Origin: Sphingobium sp.
Lineage (GTDB): Bacteria; Pseudomonadota; Alphaproteobacteria; Sphingomonadales; Sphingomonadaceae
DNA: 64,000 nucleotides
NCBI GenBank assembly: GCA_023266575.1
Contig: JAHFPV010000008.1
Coordinates: 91,523 to 155,522 of the forward strand
Direction of reading: 5' to 3'
Shown: positions 16,784 to 25,728 of the stretch, piece by piece
How the letters are laid out: the number at the start of each line of letters is the position of its first letter
How positions within the stretch are numbered: position 1 is the first letter of the stretch
Made by a program: the position numbers and the translations under genes
The notes under the pieces: generated by a model
Databases searched by the model: none
The model's input: the letters and a program-made list of their open reading frames with translations, nothing else
Told to the model about the DNA's origin: nothing

Positions 16784-18013
16784 ATGAAAAGCCTTTGTCT
16801 CGCGGCGCTGCCGCTGCTGCTCGCCGCCCTGCCCGTTCAGGCCGCGCCCGATCCCTATGCTGCGCGGATCGCCAAGGTGCTGAAAGCCACGCCGCTGATC
16901 GACGGCCATAATGACTGGCCCGAAGCGCTGGCGGAGAAGGCGAAGGACGCGCGCTGGACGATGGACCTGACCCAACTGGACCCCAATCACTATCATACCG
17001 ATATCAAGCGGTTGAAGGCGGGTGGCGTCGGCGGGCAATTCTGGTCGGTCTGGGTGTCGGCGGACCTGCCGCAGGTGCAGCAGGTCAAGGACACGCTGGA
17101 CCAAATGGGCATGGTCCATGCGCTGGCTGAGCGCTATCCGCGCGACTTCGCGATGATCACGACGGCAGCGCAGCTGCGCGCCGCGCACAAGGCGGGGCGG
17201 ATCGGGTCACTGATCGGGGTAGAGGGTGGCGGGCAGATCGACGGCAGCCTCGCCGTCCTGCGCGCCTACCGGCAACTGGGCGCGGCCTATCTGACGCTGA
17301 CCCACAGCCGCACGATCGACTGGGCCGACAGCGCGACCGACAACCCGAAGCATGACGGGCTGACCCCCTTTGGCGAGGATGTGGTGCGCGAACTCAATCG
17401 CCTGGGAATGCTGGTGGATCTGAGCCATGTCAGCGAAGCGACGATGCTGGACGCGCTGCGGGTGACGAAGGCGCCGGTGATCTTCTCCCACTCCAACGCC
17501 CGTGCGCTGTGCGACACGCCGCGCAATGTGTCGGACGCGGTGCTGAAACAGGTGGCGGCCAATGGCGGCATGGTGATGGTCAATTTCGCCGCCCAATATG
17601 TGTCCGAAGCCCGCCGCATCTGGGGCGCGGACCGCAGCGCCGAGATCGCCCGCTATAATGCGCCGCCCTTTGGCGGGCTGTATATCGGCAACCCGGACGG
17701 TGCGGCAAAGGCGCTGGTAGCGTGGGAGGCAGCGCACCCGGAGCCAGTGGCGACGATCGGACAGGTGGCCGACCATATCGAGCATATCGTCAAGCTGGCG
17801 GGCCATGACCATGTCGGCATCGGCAGCGATTTCGACGGGGTTGGCGATCTGCCGGAGGGATTGAGCGGGGTGGAAACCTACCCGGCACTGCTGGCGGAAC
17901 TGATGCGGCGCGGCTGGAGCGACGCGGATGTCGCCAAGCTGGTCGGCGGCAATGTGCTGCGGGTGATGGAGGCGGCGGAAAAGGTGAGTAGCTCCCTTAC
18001 CCCTCTCCCTTGA
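16784..18013 (+). CDS. Membrane dipeptidase (peptidase M19), exported
   Basis: 409 aa. A Sec signal (MKSLCLAALPLLLAALPVQA) precedes a TIM-barrel M19 domain with LIDGHNDWPEA (zinc-binding HxD), IGVEGGGQ, VDLSHVSE, FSHSNARALCDTPRN and GIGSDFDGV. It hydrolyses dipeptides in the periplasm. Start at ATG 16784. The last residues (SSSLTPLP) and the TGA stop are encoded by an intergenic repeat that begins at about 17991, so the native C-terminus has probably been replaced. Confidence 0.9.
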   Translation: MKSLCLAALPLLLAALPVQAAPDPYAARIAKVLKATPLIDGHNDWPEALAEKAKDARWTMDLTQLDPNHYHTDIKRLKAGGVGGQFWSVWVSADLPQVQQVKDTLDQMGMVHALAERYPRDFAMITTAAQLRAAHKAGRIGSLIGVEGGGQIDGSLAVLRAYRQLGAAYLTLTHSRTIDWADSATDNPKHDGLTPFGEDVVRELNRLGMLVDLSHVSEATMLDALRVTKAPVIFSHSNARALCDTPRNVSDAVLKQVAANGGMVMVNFAAQYVSEARRIWGADRSAEIARYNAPPFGGLYIGNPDGAAKALVAWEAAHPEPVATIGQVADHIEHIVKLAGHDHVGIGSDFDGVGDLPEGLSGVETYPALLAELMRRGWSDADVAKLVGGNVLRVMEAAEKVSSSLTPLP

Positions 18014-18178
18014 AGGAGAGGGCTGCGGAGACTTGGCTGCTTGCAGCCTTAGTCGCAGCTGGGTGAGGGTGAACAACCTCACGACAGCGCGCCACATCCG
18101 CGTCCATCCCCCTCATCCAACTTCGCCTAGGCGGCAGGCCGCCAAGGCTTCGTATCCTTCTCCCCGCCGGGGAGAAGG
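17991..18178. repeat. Long intergenic repeat, family B copy 1
   Basis: About 188 bp beginning CTCCCTTACCCCTCTCCCTT and ending CTCCCCGCCGGGGAGAAGG. It matches the element at 34318-34507 in order: CCCTTGA(A/G)GGAGAGGG, GAGACTTGGC-type block, TAGTCG(C/T)AGCTGGG, CCCCCTCATCCAACT, TATCCTTCTCCCC. Palindromic ends flank a more variable centre. The first bases overlap the 3' end of the dipeptidase gene. Confidence 0.8.
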
Positions 18179-18188
18179 CTCATGCTAA

Positions 18189-18953
18189 TCAATCTTTCCG
18201 CGCCCCCTGCACCTCCGCCACCAGAGCCAAAACCTGTTCCGCGTGCTCCTTCCGGCAGGTCAGCAGGTCGGGCATATAGACGTCGCGCTGGTTATAGATC
18301 AGCGGGCTGCCATCGATGCGGGAGCAGTGCAGGCCGTGAGCTTGCGCAACCGCGACGGGGGCCATGCTGTCCCATTCATATTGACCGCCCGAATGGAGGT
18401 AGATGTCCGCCTGCCCCAGGATGATCGCCATGGCCTTCGCCCCGGCGCTGCCCATCGGCACCAGTTCCGCGCCCAGTTTTTCCGCCACTGCGACCGCTTC
18501 GGCGGCGGGGCGGGTGCGGCTGACGACCATGCGCAGTTTATCGGGCGCGGGCGGGAGGACGCGCGGCTGGTCGGTGCGGATGACGACGCCGCCATCCAAG
18601 CCAGGCAGCGCCACCGCGCCGATTGCCGCCTGCCCGTCGATCGCCAGGCCGACATGCACCGCCCAGTCGGCGCGGGCCTCGCCATATTCGCGGGTGCCGT
18701 CGACCGGATCGACGATCCAGACCCGCGACTGGCTGAGCCGGTCCTCATTGTCCTTTTCCTCTTCGGACAGGAGGCCGTCCTCCGGCCGCACCTCCCGCAG
18801 GGCATGGCACAGGAACTGGTTGGCGGTCTGGTCGCCCGCCTTGCCCAGCGCCTTGGGACTGAACAGCCCCGATTCCCGCACGTCGAGCAGGATTTTTCCA
18901 GCAACCTCTGCCAGATGGGCCGCCAGCGCGGCGTCGGTCATGCCGCCGCTCAT
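18189..18953 (-). CDS. cysQ: 3'(2'),5'-bisphosphate nucleotidase
   Basis: 254 aa inositol-monophosphatase-fold enzyme with the metal-binding [12 protein letters not shown] motif (about residues 78-89) and [11 protein letters not shown] near the C-terminus. CysQ dephosphorylates 3'-phosphoadenosine 5'-phosphate (PAP), the by-product of PAPS use. It is the third gene of the sulfate activation operon: its start overlaps the cysNC stop by 4 bp. Confidence 0.92.
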   Translation of the reverse strand: MSGGMTDAALAAHLAEVAGKILLDVRESGLFSPKALGKAGDQTANQFLCHALREVRPEDGLLSEEEKDNEDRLSQSRVWIVDPVDGTREYGEARADWAVHVGLAIDGQAAIGAVALPGLDGGVVIRTDQPRVLPPAPDKLRMVVSRTRPAAEAVAVAEKLGAELVPMGSAGAKAMAIILGQADIYLHSGGQYEWDSMAPVAVAQAHGLHCSRIDGSPLIYNQRDVYMPDLLTCRKEHAEQVLALVAEVQGARKD

Positions 18954-20866
18954 GGGATCAGCCTCGCGACGATGGCGTCGGCGGCTTCCTCGGCGCTCAT
19001 CGCCACGGTATCCACGCGGATTTCCGGGTCGAGCGGGGCTTCATAGGGGCTGTCGATGCCGGTGAAGTTTTTGAGCTGCCCCGACCGTGCCTTCTTGTAG
19101 AGACCCTTGACGTCGCGCGCTTCGGCATCGGCCAGCGGCGTGTCGATATGCACCTCGATAAACTCGCCCGGCTGCATCATCTGCCGCACCATGTCGCGTT
19201 CCGAACGGAAGGGCGAGATGAAGGCGGTGATGACGATCAGCCCCGCATCGGTCATCAGCTTGGCGACTTCGCCCACCCGGCGGATATTTTCCACCCGGTC
19301 GGCATCGGTGAAGCCCAGATCCTTGTTCAGGCCATGGCGGACATTGTCGCCGTCGAGCAGGAAGGTGTGACGGTTCATCCGCGCCAGCTTCTTTTCGACC
19401 AGGTTGGCGATGGTCGATTTGCCTGCGCCCGACAGCCCGGTGAACCACAGCACGGCTGGCTTCTGGTTCTTAAGACCCGCATGGAAATCGCGGCTGACGT
19501 CGGTGGCCTGCCAATGGACATTCTGCGCCCGGCGGAGCGAGAAGTGCAGCATACCCGCCGCGACCGTGGCGTTGCTGATCTTGTCGATCAGGATGAAGCC
19601 GCCCAGCGTCCGGTTCTGCGCATAGGCCTCGAACACGATCTGCTTGTCGGTGGACAGGTTGGCGACGCCGATGGCGTTCAGATCCAGCGTCTTGGCCGCC
19701 AGATGCTCCATCGTGTTGACGTTGACCTGATATTTGGGCTGCTGGATGGTCGCGGTGACCATCTGCGTGCCGATCTTGAGCCAGTAGGAGCGGCTCGGCA
19801 GCATCTCCTCATCCGCCATCCACACGATGGTCGCTTCGAACTGGTCGGCGGCCTGGGGCGGATTGTCGGCGAGCGCGATGACATCGCCGCGCGAACAGTC
19901 GATTTCATCCTCAAAACAAAGCGTGACCGACTGGCCAGCGACCGCCTGATCCAGATCGCCATCCATCGTGACGATGCGGCTGATGGTGGAGGTCTTGCCC
20001 GATGGCAGGACGCGGATGGCGTCGCCGGGCTTGACCGTGCCGGTCGCGATCAGGCCCGAAAAGCCGCGGAAGTCCAGATTCGGGCGGTTGACCCACTGCA
20101 CCGGCATACGGAAGGGCTTGTCAGCATCGACCGCGCTGTTGACCTCAACCGTTTCGAGATGCTCGATCAGCGCCGGACCGGTGTACCAGGGCGTGTTTTC
20201 CGACGGGCCGGTGATATTGTCGCCCTTGAACCCGGAAATCGGCATCGGCGTGAAGGCGGCGATGCCGATGCTGGCGGCGAACTCGGTATAATCCGCGACG
20301 ATCTTGTCGAAGATCGCCTGATCATAGCCGACCAGATCCATCTTGTTGACGGCCAGCACGATGTTGCGGATGCCGATCAGGTGGGCGAGATAGGAGTGAC
20401 GACGGGTTTGCGTCAGGATGCCCTTGCGCGCGTCGATCAGGATGACGGCCAGGTCCGCGGTCGATGCGCCGGTCACCATGTTGCGGGTATATTGTTCGTG
20501 GCCGGGCGTATCGGCGACGATGAACTTGCGCTTTTCGGTGGCGAAGAAGCGATAGGCGACGTCGATCGTGATGCCCTGTTCGCGTTCGGCGGCAAGGCCG
20601 TCGACGAGGAGCGCGAAGTCAATCTCCTGCCCCTGCGTGCCGACGCGCTTGGAGTCCGCCTCCAGCGCGGCAAGCTGATCCTCGAAGATCATCTTGCTGT
20701 CATAGAGCAGGCGGCCGATCAGCGTCGATTTGCCGTCATCCACCGACCCGCAGGTGATGAAGCGCAACATCGTCTTGTGCTGATGCACGTCCAGATAGGC
20801 GTCGATATCCTCGGCAATGAGGGAATCGGTCTGATAGACTGAATCGTTGGTGATGATGTCCGACAT
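18950..20866 (-). CDS. cysNC: Bifunctional sulfate adenylyltransferase subunit 1 / APS kinase
   Basis: 638 aa fusion. The N-terminal EF-Tu-like GTPase (CysN) has [10 protein letters not shown] (39-48), DTPGHEQY and NKMDL. The C-terminal APS kinase (CysC, from about residue 460) has [12 protein letters not shown] and [15 protein letters not shown]. With CysD it makes APS from sulfate and ATP, driven by GTP hydrolysis, and then phosphorylates APS to PAPS. Start at 20866, overlapping the cysD stop by 1 bp. Second gene of cysD-cysNC-cysQ. Confidence 0.96.
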   Translation of the reverse strand: MSDIITNDSVYQTDSLIAEDIDAYLDVHQHKTMLRFITCGSVDDGKSTLIGRLLYDSKMIFEDQLAALEADSKRVGTQGQEIDFALLVDGLAAEREQGITIDVAYRFFATEKRKFIVADTPGHEQYTRNMVTGASTADLAVILIDARKGILTQTRRHSYLAHLIGIRNIVLAVNKMDLVGYDQAIFDKIVADYTEFAASIGIAAFTPMPISGFKGDNITGPSENTPWYTGPALIEHLETVEVNSAVDADKPFRMPVQWVNRPNLDFRGFSGLIATGTVKPGDAIRVLPSGKTSTISRIVTMDGDLDQAVAGQSVTLCFEDEIDCSRGDVIALADNPPQAADQFEATIVWMADEEMLPSRSYWLKIGTQMVTATIQQPKYQVNVNTMEHLAAKTLDLNAIGVANLSTDKQIVFEAYAQNRTLGGFILIDKISNATVAAGMLHFSLRRAQNVHWQATDVSRDFHAGLKNQKPAVLWFTGLSGAGKSTIANLVEKKLARMNRHTFLLDGDNVRHGLNKDLGFTDADRVENIRRVGEVAKLMTDAGLIVITAFISPFRSERDMVRQMMQPGEFIEVHIDTPLADAEARDVKGLYKKARSGQLKNFTGIDSPYEAPLDPEIRVDTVAMSAEEAADAIVARLIP

Positions 20867-21777
20867 CAGAAATACCCCTCCTGCTTCTTCTTCTCCATGC
20901 CCGCGCCGCCGGCATCCTTGTCGATCGCGCGGCCCTGCCGTTCCGACGTGGTGGTCAGCAGCATTTCCTGGATCACTTCAGGCAGGGTGGCAGCCTCGCT
21001 CTCCACCGCGCCGGTGAGCGGATAGCAGCCCAAAGTCCGGAAGCGGATCGAGCGTTCGACCGGCACTTCGCCCGGTTCGAGCGGGAAGCGGTCGTCATCG
21101 ACCATCAGCAACATGCCGTCACGCTCCACCGTCGGGCGCTTGGCCGAGAAATAGAGCGGGACGATAGGAATGTCGTTCAGATGGATATATTGCCAGATGT
21201 CCAGCTCGGTCCAATTGGAGATGGGGAAGATGCGGATGCTCTCGCCCTTGGCTTTGCGGGCATTGTAGAGGTTCCACAGTTCCGGGCGCTGGTTCTTGGG
21301 GTCCCAGCCGTGAGAGGCGGTGCGGAAAGAGAAGATGCGCTCCTTGGCGCGGCTTTTTTCCTCGTCGCGCCGCGCGCCGCCAAAGGCTGCGTCGAAGCCG
21401 TAGAGATTCAGCGCCTGCTTCAGCCCTTCGGTTTTCCACATGTCGGTGTGCAGTGCGCCATGGTCGAACGGGTTGATGCCCCGGTCCTTGGCTTCCTGAT
21501 TCTGATAGACCAGCAATTCCATGCCGCTTTCCTGCGCCATCCGGTCACGCAGCTTGTACATTTCTTGGAATTTCCAGGTCGTGTCGACATGCAGCAGCGG
21601 GAAGGGCGGCGGCGAAGGATAGAAGGCCTTGCGCGCCAGATGCAGCATCACGGCTGAATCCTTGCCGACGGAATAGAGCATCACCGGCTTTTCTGCCTCC
21701 GACACCACTTCCCGCAGGATGTGGATGCTCTCGGCTTCGAGTCGCTCCAGATGGGTCAGGGTTTTTGCGTCTACCAT
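20866..21777 (-). CDS. cysD: Sulfate adenylyltransferase subunit 2
   Basis: 303 aa. PP-loop ATP pyrophosphatase with [17 protein letters not shown], plus the CysD blocks [22 protein letters not shown] and [14 protein letters not shown]. It adenylates sulfate to APS in the CysDN complex. First gene of the operon, starting at 21777. Its 87-bp upstream region is shared with a divergent LuxR-type regulator and contains a perfect 16-bp palindrome, a likely regulatory target. Confidence 0.96.
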   Translation of the reverse strand: MVDAKTLTHLERLEAESIHILREVVSEAEKPVMLYSVGKDSAVMLHLARKAFYPSPPPFPLLHVDTTWKFQEMYKLRDRMAQESGMELLVYQNQEAKDRGINPFDHGALHTDMWKTEGLKQALNLYGFDAAFGGARRDEEKSRAKERIFSFRTASHGWDPKNQRPELWNLYNARKAKGESIRIFPISNWTELDIWQYIHLNDIPIVPLYFSAKRPTVERDGMLLMVDDDRFPLEPGEVPVERSIRFRTLGCYPLTGAVESEAATLPEVIQEMLLTTTSERQGRAIDKDAGGAGMEKKKQEGYF

Positions 21778-21831
21778 GCGGTCCTCAGCTTGTTTGTGCG
21801 CCTCTTATGGCAGCAAAGCCAATGTTCTGGA

Positions 21832-21847
21832 CCTCCCATATGGGAGG
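21832..21847. promoter_or_regulatory. Perfect 16-bp palindrome between cysD and LuxR-type gene
   Basis: CCTCCCATATGGGAGG is a perfect palindrome centred between the divergent cysD (start 21777) and regulator (start 21865). A second inverted repeat, ATGAG-CATCA-CTCAT, lies at 21852-21866 and touches the regulator's start codon. The first has the form of a dimer-binding site; that the LuxR-type protein binds it is inference. Confidence 0.55.
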
Positions 21848-21864
21848 ATGTATGAGCATCACTC

Positions 21865-22953
21865 ATGCGACTGGATGATGGCGGACTATTGGCGGCCCTG
21901 CACGAAGGGATGTTCCAGCAACCGCTGTGGCAGGACTTCCTGGAAAAGCTGCGGCTGCGCACTGGCGCGGTCTATACCACGCTGGTTTTTCGCCCGGTCG
22001 ATGAGGATGCGATCGTCGAGTTGCACGCCGGGCCGCCGCCGCCGACCCATTTGCACAGTTTGTTCGTCGAAAAATATGGGCGCGACCCTTTCCCCTACCG
22101 CCATATGCGCGACGGGCGGGTCTATGCCCTTGCCGAACTGCTGGAAGAGAGCAATCCGGTCCATCGCGCCTTCAACAGCGAATTGCTGGTGCCGCAGGGG
22201 ATCACCGACATGCGCTCCATCCGCGTCACGGAACCCAGCGGTGTGGATGGCTGGCTGGCCTGCGCGGGCGGGCGGTCCATCGGGCCGGCGGTCAGCGCAC
22301 TCCTGACCGCGCTGGCACCCCATTTGCGCATCGCGCTGCGCGCCTTCGTCGCGCTGGAGCGGGAGAAATTGCGATCGACGCTGACGTCCGAAGCGTTCGG
22401 GCGGCTCAATTTCGGCTGGCTGACGCTCGACGCGCGCTGCCGCATCATCGACATGACCGCCCATGTCGAACAGTTATTCCAGCGCACCAGCGTGCTGCGG
22501 CGCGGGCGCTACGACCGGCTGACCCCGGCCTCGCCGCTGATCGACCGCGAACTGACCGCGCTGGTCCGGCACATGGCCGACGATCCCGACAGCCGCCCGC
22601 GCGCCATTAACCTGAGCCGTGATCCATGGATGGACATATTGGTCGCGCCGATCCGGGGCCGGTCGGTGTCGGCAGGATCGACCCCGGTGGCAATTGCCTA
22701 TTTGAGCGGCGATCGCTGGTCACAGGCGGACCGGTGCGAACAGTTGGTCGAACTGTTCGGCCTGTTGCCCAGCGAAGCGCGACTCGCCTGGGCGATCGCG
22801 CAGGGCATCCCGATCAGCGAGGCTGCCGCGAACCTGGGCATCACGGTGGAAACCGCGCGCAACTACAGCAAGAAAATCTATGCCAAAACGGGTGCACGGG
22901 GCCAGGCGGAACTGGTGCGGATCGTGCTGACCAGCGTGCTGGCGATTGCGTGA
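21865..22953 (+). CDS. LuxR-type HTH transcriptional regulator
   Basis: 362 aa. The C-terminal ~60 residues form a LuxR/GerE helix-turn-helix: LLPSEARLAWAIAQGIPISEAAANLGI then VETARNYSKKIYAKTGARGQAELVR. The N-terminal ~290 residues have no motif I can name but resemble the sensor part of sphingomonad regulators of this size. No convincing ribosome binding site precedes ATG 21865. Divergent from cysD, so it may control sulfate activation or itself. Confidence 0.8.
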   Translation: MRLDDGGLLAALHEGMFQQPLWQDFLEKLRLRTGAVYTTLVFRPVDEDAIVELHAGPPPPTHLHSLFVEKYGRDPFPYRHMRDGRVYALAELLEESNPVHRAFNSELLVPQGITDMRSIRVTEPSGVDGWLACAGGRSIGPAVSALLTALAPHLRIALRAFVALEREKLRSTLTSEAFGRLNFGWLTLDARCRIIDMTAHVEQLFQRTSVLRRGRYDRLTPASPLIDRELTALVRHMADDPDSRPRAINLSRDPWMDILVAPIRGRSVSAGSTPVAIAYLSGDRWSQADRCEQLVELFGLLPSEARLAWAIAQGIPISEAAANLGITVETARNYSKKIYAKTGARGQAELVRIVLTSVLAIA

Positions 22954-22984
22954 GATGAGTAAGGCCCGATGACTACACCATGAT

Positions 22985-23017
22985 CCGTTCGTTTCGAGCG
23001 AAGTCGAGAAACGAACG
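22985..23017. repeat. Short palindromic repeat (TTCGAGCGAAGTCGA family)
   Basis: CCGTTCGTTT-CGAGCGAAGTCGAG-AAACGAACGG forms an inverted repeat between two convergent genes. Bases 22988-23008 are identical, in reverse complement, to 42614-42634 inside coaBC. Related arms occur at 61699-61772. Confidence 0.75.
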
Positions 23018-23050
23018 GTGACGGGGCTTCTACCCTCCAACGATCATGAC

Positions 23051-24076
23051 TCACACCACCCCCGCCTCCAGCAGCCTGATCGTTCCCGCGCCCGCATCAA
23101 TCTCCGCCTGCACACCCACCGGCAGGCTATACTGATTGGCGACATGGCCGAACAGCGCGCCCTGAAAGGCCGGGACGCCCAGCGGCGCCAGATGCTGTTG
23201 CAGCACTTCCGACAGAGTGAAGCCGCCATAGGAGGGGCCAGCGGCGGTGCAGCCGCTACACTGGCCGAACACTACGCCCGCCAGCTTCCCCAGCACGCCG
23301 CCCAGCGCCAGCTGGGTCAGCATCCGGTCGATGCGATAGGGGGCCTCGTCAATATCCTCGATAAACAGGATCGCGCCGGTGAAATCGGGCAGCCAGCCCG
23401 TCCCCATCAGCGCCGCCAGCACGGTGAGGTTGCCGCCGAGCAGCCGCCCGCGCGCCACGCCGGGGCGGAAGGTGCGGATGCGGCCCGTGCGCTGGACCAG
23501 CCGGTCCTCCGTGCCCGGCGGATTGGCGAAAGTCGGGGTTTCGCCGTCGAACGCCACCGCCCGGAACGCATCCCAGGACAGCTTGCCCCAGCTGCTCGCG
23601 GCATTGGGACCATGGATGGTGGTGAAGCCCGCCTTCGCCGCGAAGGCCAGATGCAGCGCAGTAATATCGGAAAAGCCGACCAGCAGTTTGGGGTTTGCCC
23701 GGATTGTCGCGAAATCCAGATAGGGCAGCAGGCGCGCGCAGCCCCAACCGCCGCGCACCGCGAACAGCGCCTTGACCGTGGGATCGGCATACATCGCGTT
23801 AATGTCCGCCGCCCGGTCCGCATCCTTGCCCGCCAGATAGCCATGGCGCTGCGCCAGATGGGGGGCGTCCTTTGGCTTCAGCCCCATGGCGAGGATCGTT
23901 TCGCGCACCAGATCCAGATCGAACCCGTCATCGGTAAAGCCCGCCGGTTCGATCAGTCCGACCGTGTCGCCGGGGCGCAGACGGGGCGGCTTGACCAGCG
24001 CTGGCGGCGCAACCGGGGGTGCCTTGGCCGCCACCAGCATCGCGCCCATCCCGCCCATCAGTGCGCGGCGATCCAT
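23051..24076 (-). CDS. LD-carboxypeptidase (peptidase family S66), exported
   Basis: 341 aa. MDRRALMGGMGAMLVAA is a short signal, possibly Tat-like (RR). S66 blocks follow: RPGDTVGLIEPAG, AVRGGWGCARLLPYLDF, VGFSDITALHLA (nucleophile serine region), GGNLTVLAALMGT, LFIEDIDEAPYRIDRML and a C-terminal GHVANQYSLPVG histidine. It trims the D-Ala from tetrapeptides in peptidoglycan recycling. Start at ATG 24076 rather than 24157. Upstream cupin gene is 8 bp away on the same strand. Confidence 0.9.
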   Translation of the reverse strand: MDRRALMGGMGAMLVAAKAPPVAPPALVKPPRLRPGDTVGLIEPAGFTDDGFDLDLVRETILAMGLKPKDAPHLAQRHGYLAGKDADRAADINAMYADPTVKALFAVRGGWGCARLLPYLDFATIRANPKLLVGFSDITALHLAFAAKAGFTTIHGPNAASSWGKLSWDAFRAVAFDGETPTFANPPGTEDRLVQRTGRIRTFRPGVARGRLLGGNLTVLAALMGTGWLPDFTGAILFIEDIDEAPYRIDRMLTQLALGGVLGKLAGVVFGQCSGCTAAGPSYGGFTLSEVLQQHLAPLGVPAFQGALFGHVANQYSLPVGVQAEIDAGAGTIRLLEAGVV

Positions 24077-24084
24077 GGCAATCG

Positions 24085-24528
24085 TCAAAAGCTGCTCCTG
24101 TCCTTGCGCCGATAGCCGCCACCCGTCCACAACAGGTCTATGTCGGGATAATGGCAATCCCCGGTCGGCGGACGACCAAAGGCCAGAAACACGCAGTCGC
24201 CATCGCTTTCGTTCAGCAGATGATGGCCGTTCGCTTCCCCCTTGGGAAAGGCCGCCATATCGCCTGCACGCATGAGCGTGCGGGCGTCATCCTCGACCAG
24301 CACCGCCTCCCCCGCCAGCATGACGACGAACTCATCCTCATCCTCATGCCAGTGCCGCTGGGCGGAGGCGCCGCCGGGTTTCAGCACGACATGGCTGACG
24401 CCAAAGTCGGTCAGGCCATGGGCCGGTCCCAGCCGCCGCACCCATCGCTCCGCCACGGCCGCGTCATGGGGGGCGGGATAGCCGGTGCTGTTGGTCTGCA
24501 CGATATGCTCTAGCGCGATCCGGGGCAT
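24085..24528 (-). CDS. Cupin domain protein
   Basis: 147 aa with a single cupin barrel: VVLKPGGASAQRHWHEDEDEFVVMLAGEAVLVEDD contains the metal-binding HxH..E pattern, and the second motif is MAAFPKGEANGHHLLN. Function unknown; related proteins are called XRE-independent cupins with sugar- or acid-binding roles. Likely cotranscribed with the S66 peptidase downstream. Divergent from dapE. Confidence 0.85.
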   Translation of the reverse strand: MPRIALEHIVQTNSTGYPAPHDAAVAERWVRRLGPAHGLTDFGVSHVVLKPGGASAQRHWHEDEDEFVVMLAGEAVLVEDDARTLMRAGDMAAFPKGEANGHHLLNESDGDCVFLAFGRPPTGDCHYPDIDLLWTGGGYRRKDRSSF

Positions 24529-24581
24529 GACCTGTCCTCCTGCTGCTGGCCAAGCGGTCCTCCATTCGCTAACGCCGGGGC

Positions 24582-25721
24582 ATGACCATGACCAGAGCCA
24601 ATGATGATGTGGTGGCGCTCGCGCAGCGCCTGCTCGCCTGCCCGTCCGTAACCCCCGCGACCGGCGCGGTGTTCGCCGCGCTGGAGGATATGCTCCTGCC
24701 CTTGGGCTTTAGCGTGGACCGTTTCGTCGTGGGCGAAGCGCCCGACGGGCCAGTCGAGAATCTGCTGGCCTGGCGCACCACCGGCGCGGGGCCGCATTTC
24801 GCCTTTGCCGGGCATCTGGACGTGGTGCCGCCCGGTCCCGGCTGGACCAACGATCCGTTCGTGCCGGAGATTCGCGGCGACCTGCTCTACGGGCGCGGCG
24901 CGGTGGACATGAAGGGATCGATCGCCGCCTTCGTCGCGGCGCTGGCCACCCTGCCCGACGATCTGCCCGGCACGATCAGCCTGATCATCACCGGGGACGA
25001 GGAAGGGCCTGCCGTCTATGGCACGCTGGCGCTGATGGAGCGGATGGCGGCGGGCGAATTGCGCCCGGACCTGTGCGTCGTGGGGGAGCCGACATCGTCC
25101 GCGCGGCTGGGCGATGTCGTCAAGATCGGGCGTCGCGGGTCGGTCAATATGTGGATCAGCGTCGCAGGCACGCAGGGCCATGTCGCCTATCCGCATCTGG
25201 CCGACAATCCGGTGCCCCGTCTGGTCCGTATCCTGGCGGCCATCGACGCGCTGGTGCTGGACGAAGGGACCGACTGGTTCCAGCCCAGCAATATCGAGAT
25301 TACCGACATGGAGGTCGGCAACCCGACCACCAATGTCATTCCGGGTGCCGCAAATGCGCGCATCTCGATCCGATTCAACGACCAGCATAGTGGCGCGTCG
25401 CTGGTAGAGCGGATCAGCGCGATCGCGGCGACCGAAGGCGCCACGGTGATGGCCAAGATCAGCGGCGAACCCTTCCTGACTGCGCCCGGCACATTGTCCA
25501 GCTTGGTGTCGGACGCGATTCGGCAGGTGACGGGCGTGGAGGCGGAACTGTCCACCACGGGCGGTACGTCCGACGCCCGATTCCTCTCGCGCCTCTGCCC
25601 GGTGGTGGAATTCGGTCTGAACAACGCGACCATGCACAAGCTGGACGAGGCGGTCGCGGTGCAGGATTTGCGCGATCTGGTGGAGATTTACCGGCTGGTC
25701 GTGGAACGGGCGTTGGGCTGA
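24582..25721 (+). CDS. dapE: Succinyl-diaminopimelate desuccinylase
   Basis: 379 aa M20 metallopeptidase-fold enzyme. FAFAGHLDVVPPG, GRGAVDMKGSIAAF, ITGDEEGPA and VGEPTSS carry the two-zinc ligands and the catalytic glutamate; TTGGTSDARF is a DapE signature near the C-terminus. It removes succinate from N-succinyl-LL-DAP, giving diaminopimelate for lysine and peptidoglycan. Start at 24582, with a second ATG two codons later. Confidence 0.93.
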   Translation: MTMTRANDDVVALAQRLLACPSVTPATGAVFAALEDMLLPLGFSVDRFVVGEAPDGPVENLLAWRTTGAGPHFAFAGHLDVVPPGPGWTNDPFVPEIRGDLLYGRGAVDMKGSIAAFVAALATLPDDLPGTISLIITGDEEGPAVYGTLALMERMAAGELRPDLCVVGEPTSSARLGDVVKIGRRGSVNMWISVAGTQGHVAYPHLADNPVPRLVRILAAIDALVLDEGTDWFQPSNIEITDMEVGNPTTNVIPGAANARISIRFNDQHSGASLVERISAIAATEGATVMAKISGEPFLTAPGTLSSLVSDAIRQVTGVEAELSTTGGTSDARFLSRLCPVVEFGLNNATMHKLDEAVAVQDLRDLVEIYRLVVERALG

Positions 25722-25728
25722 GGGGAAG

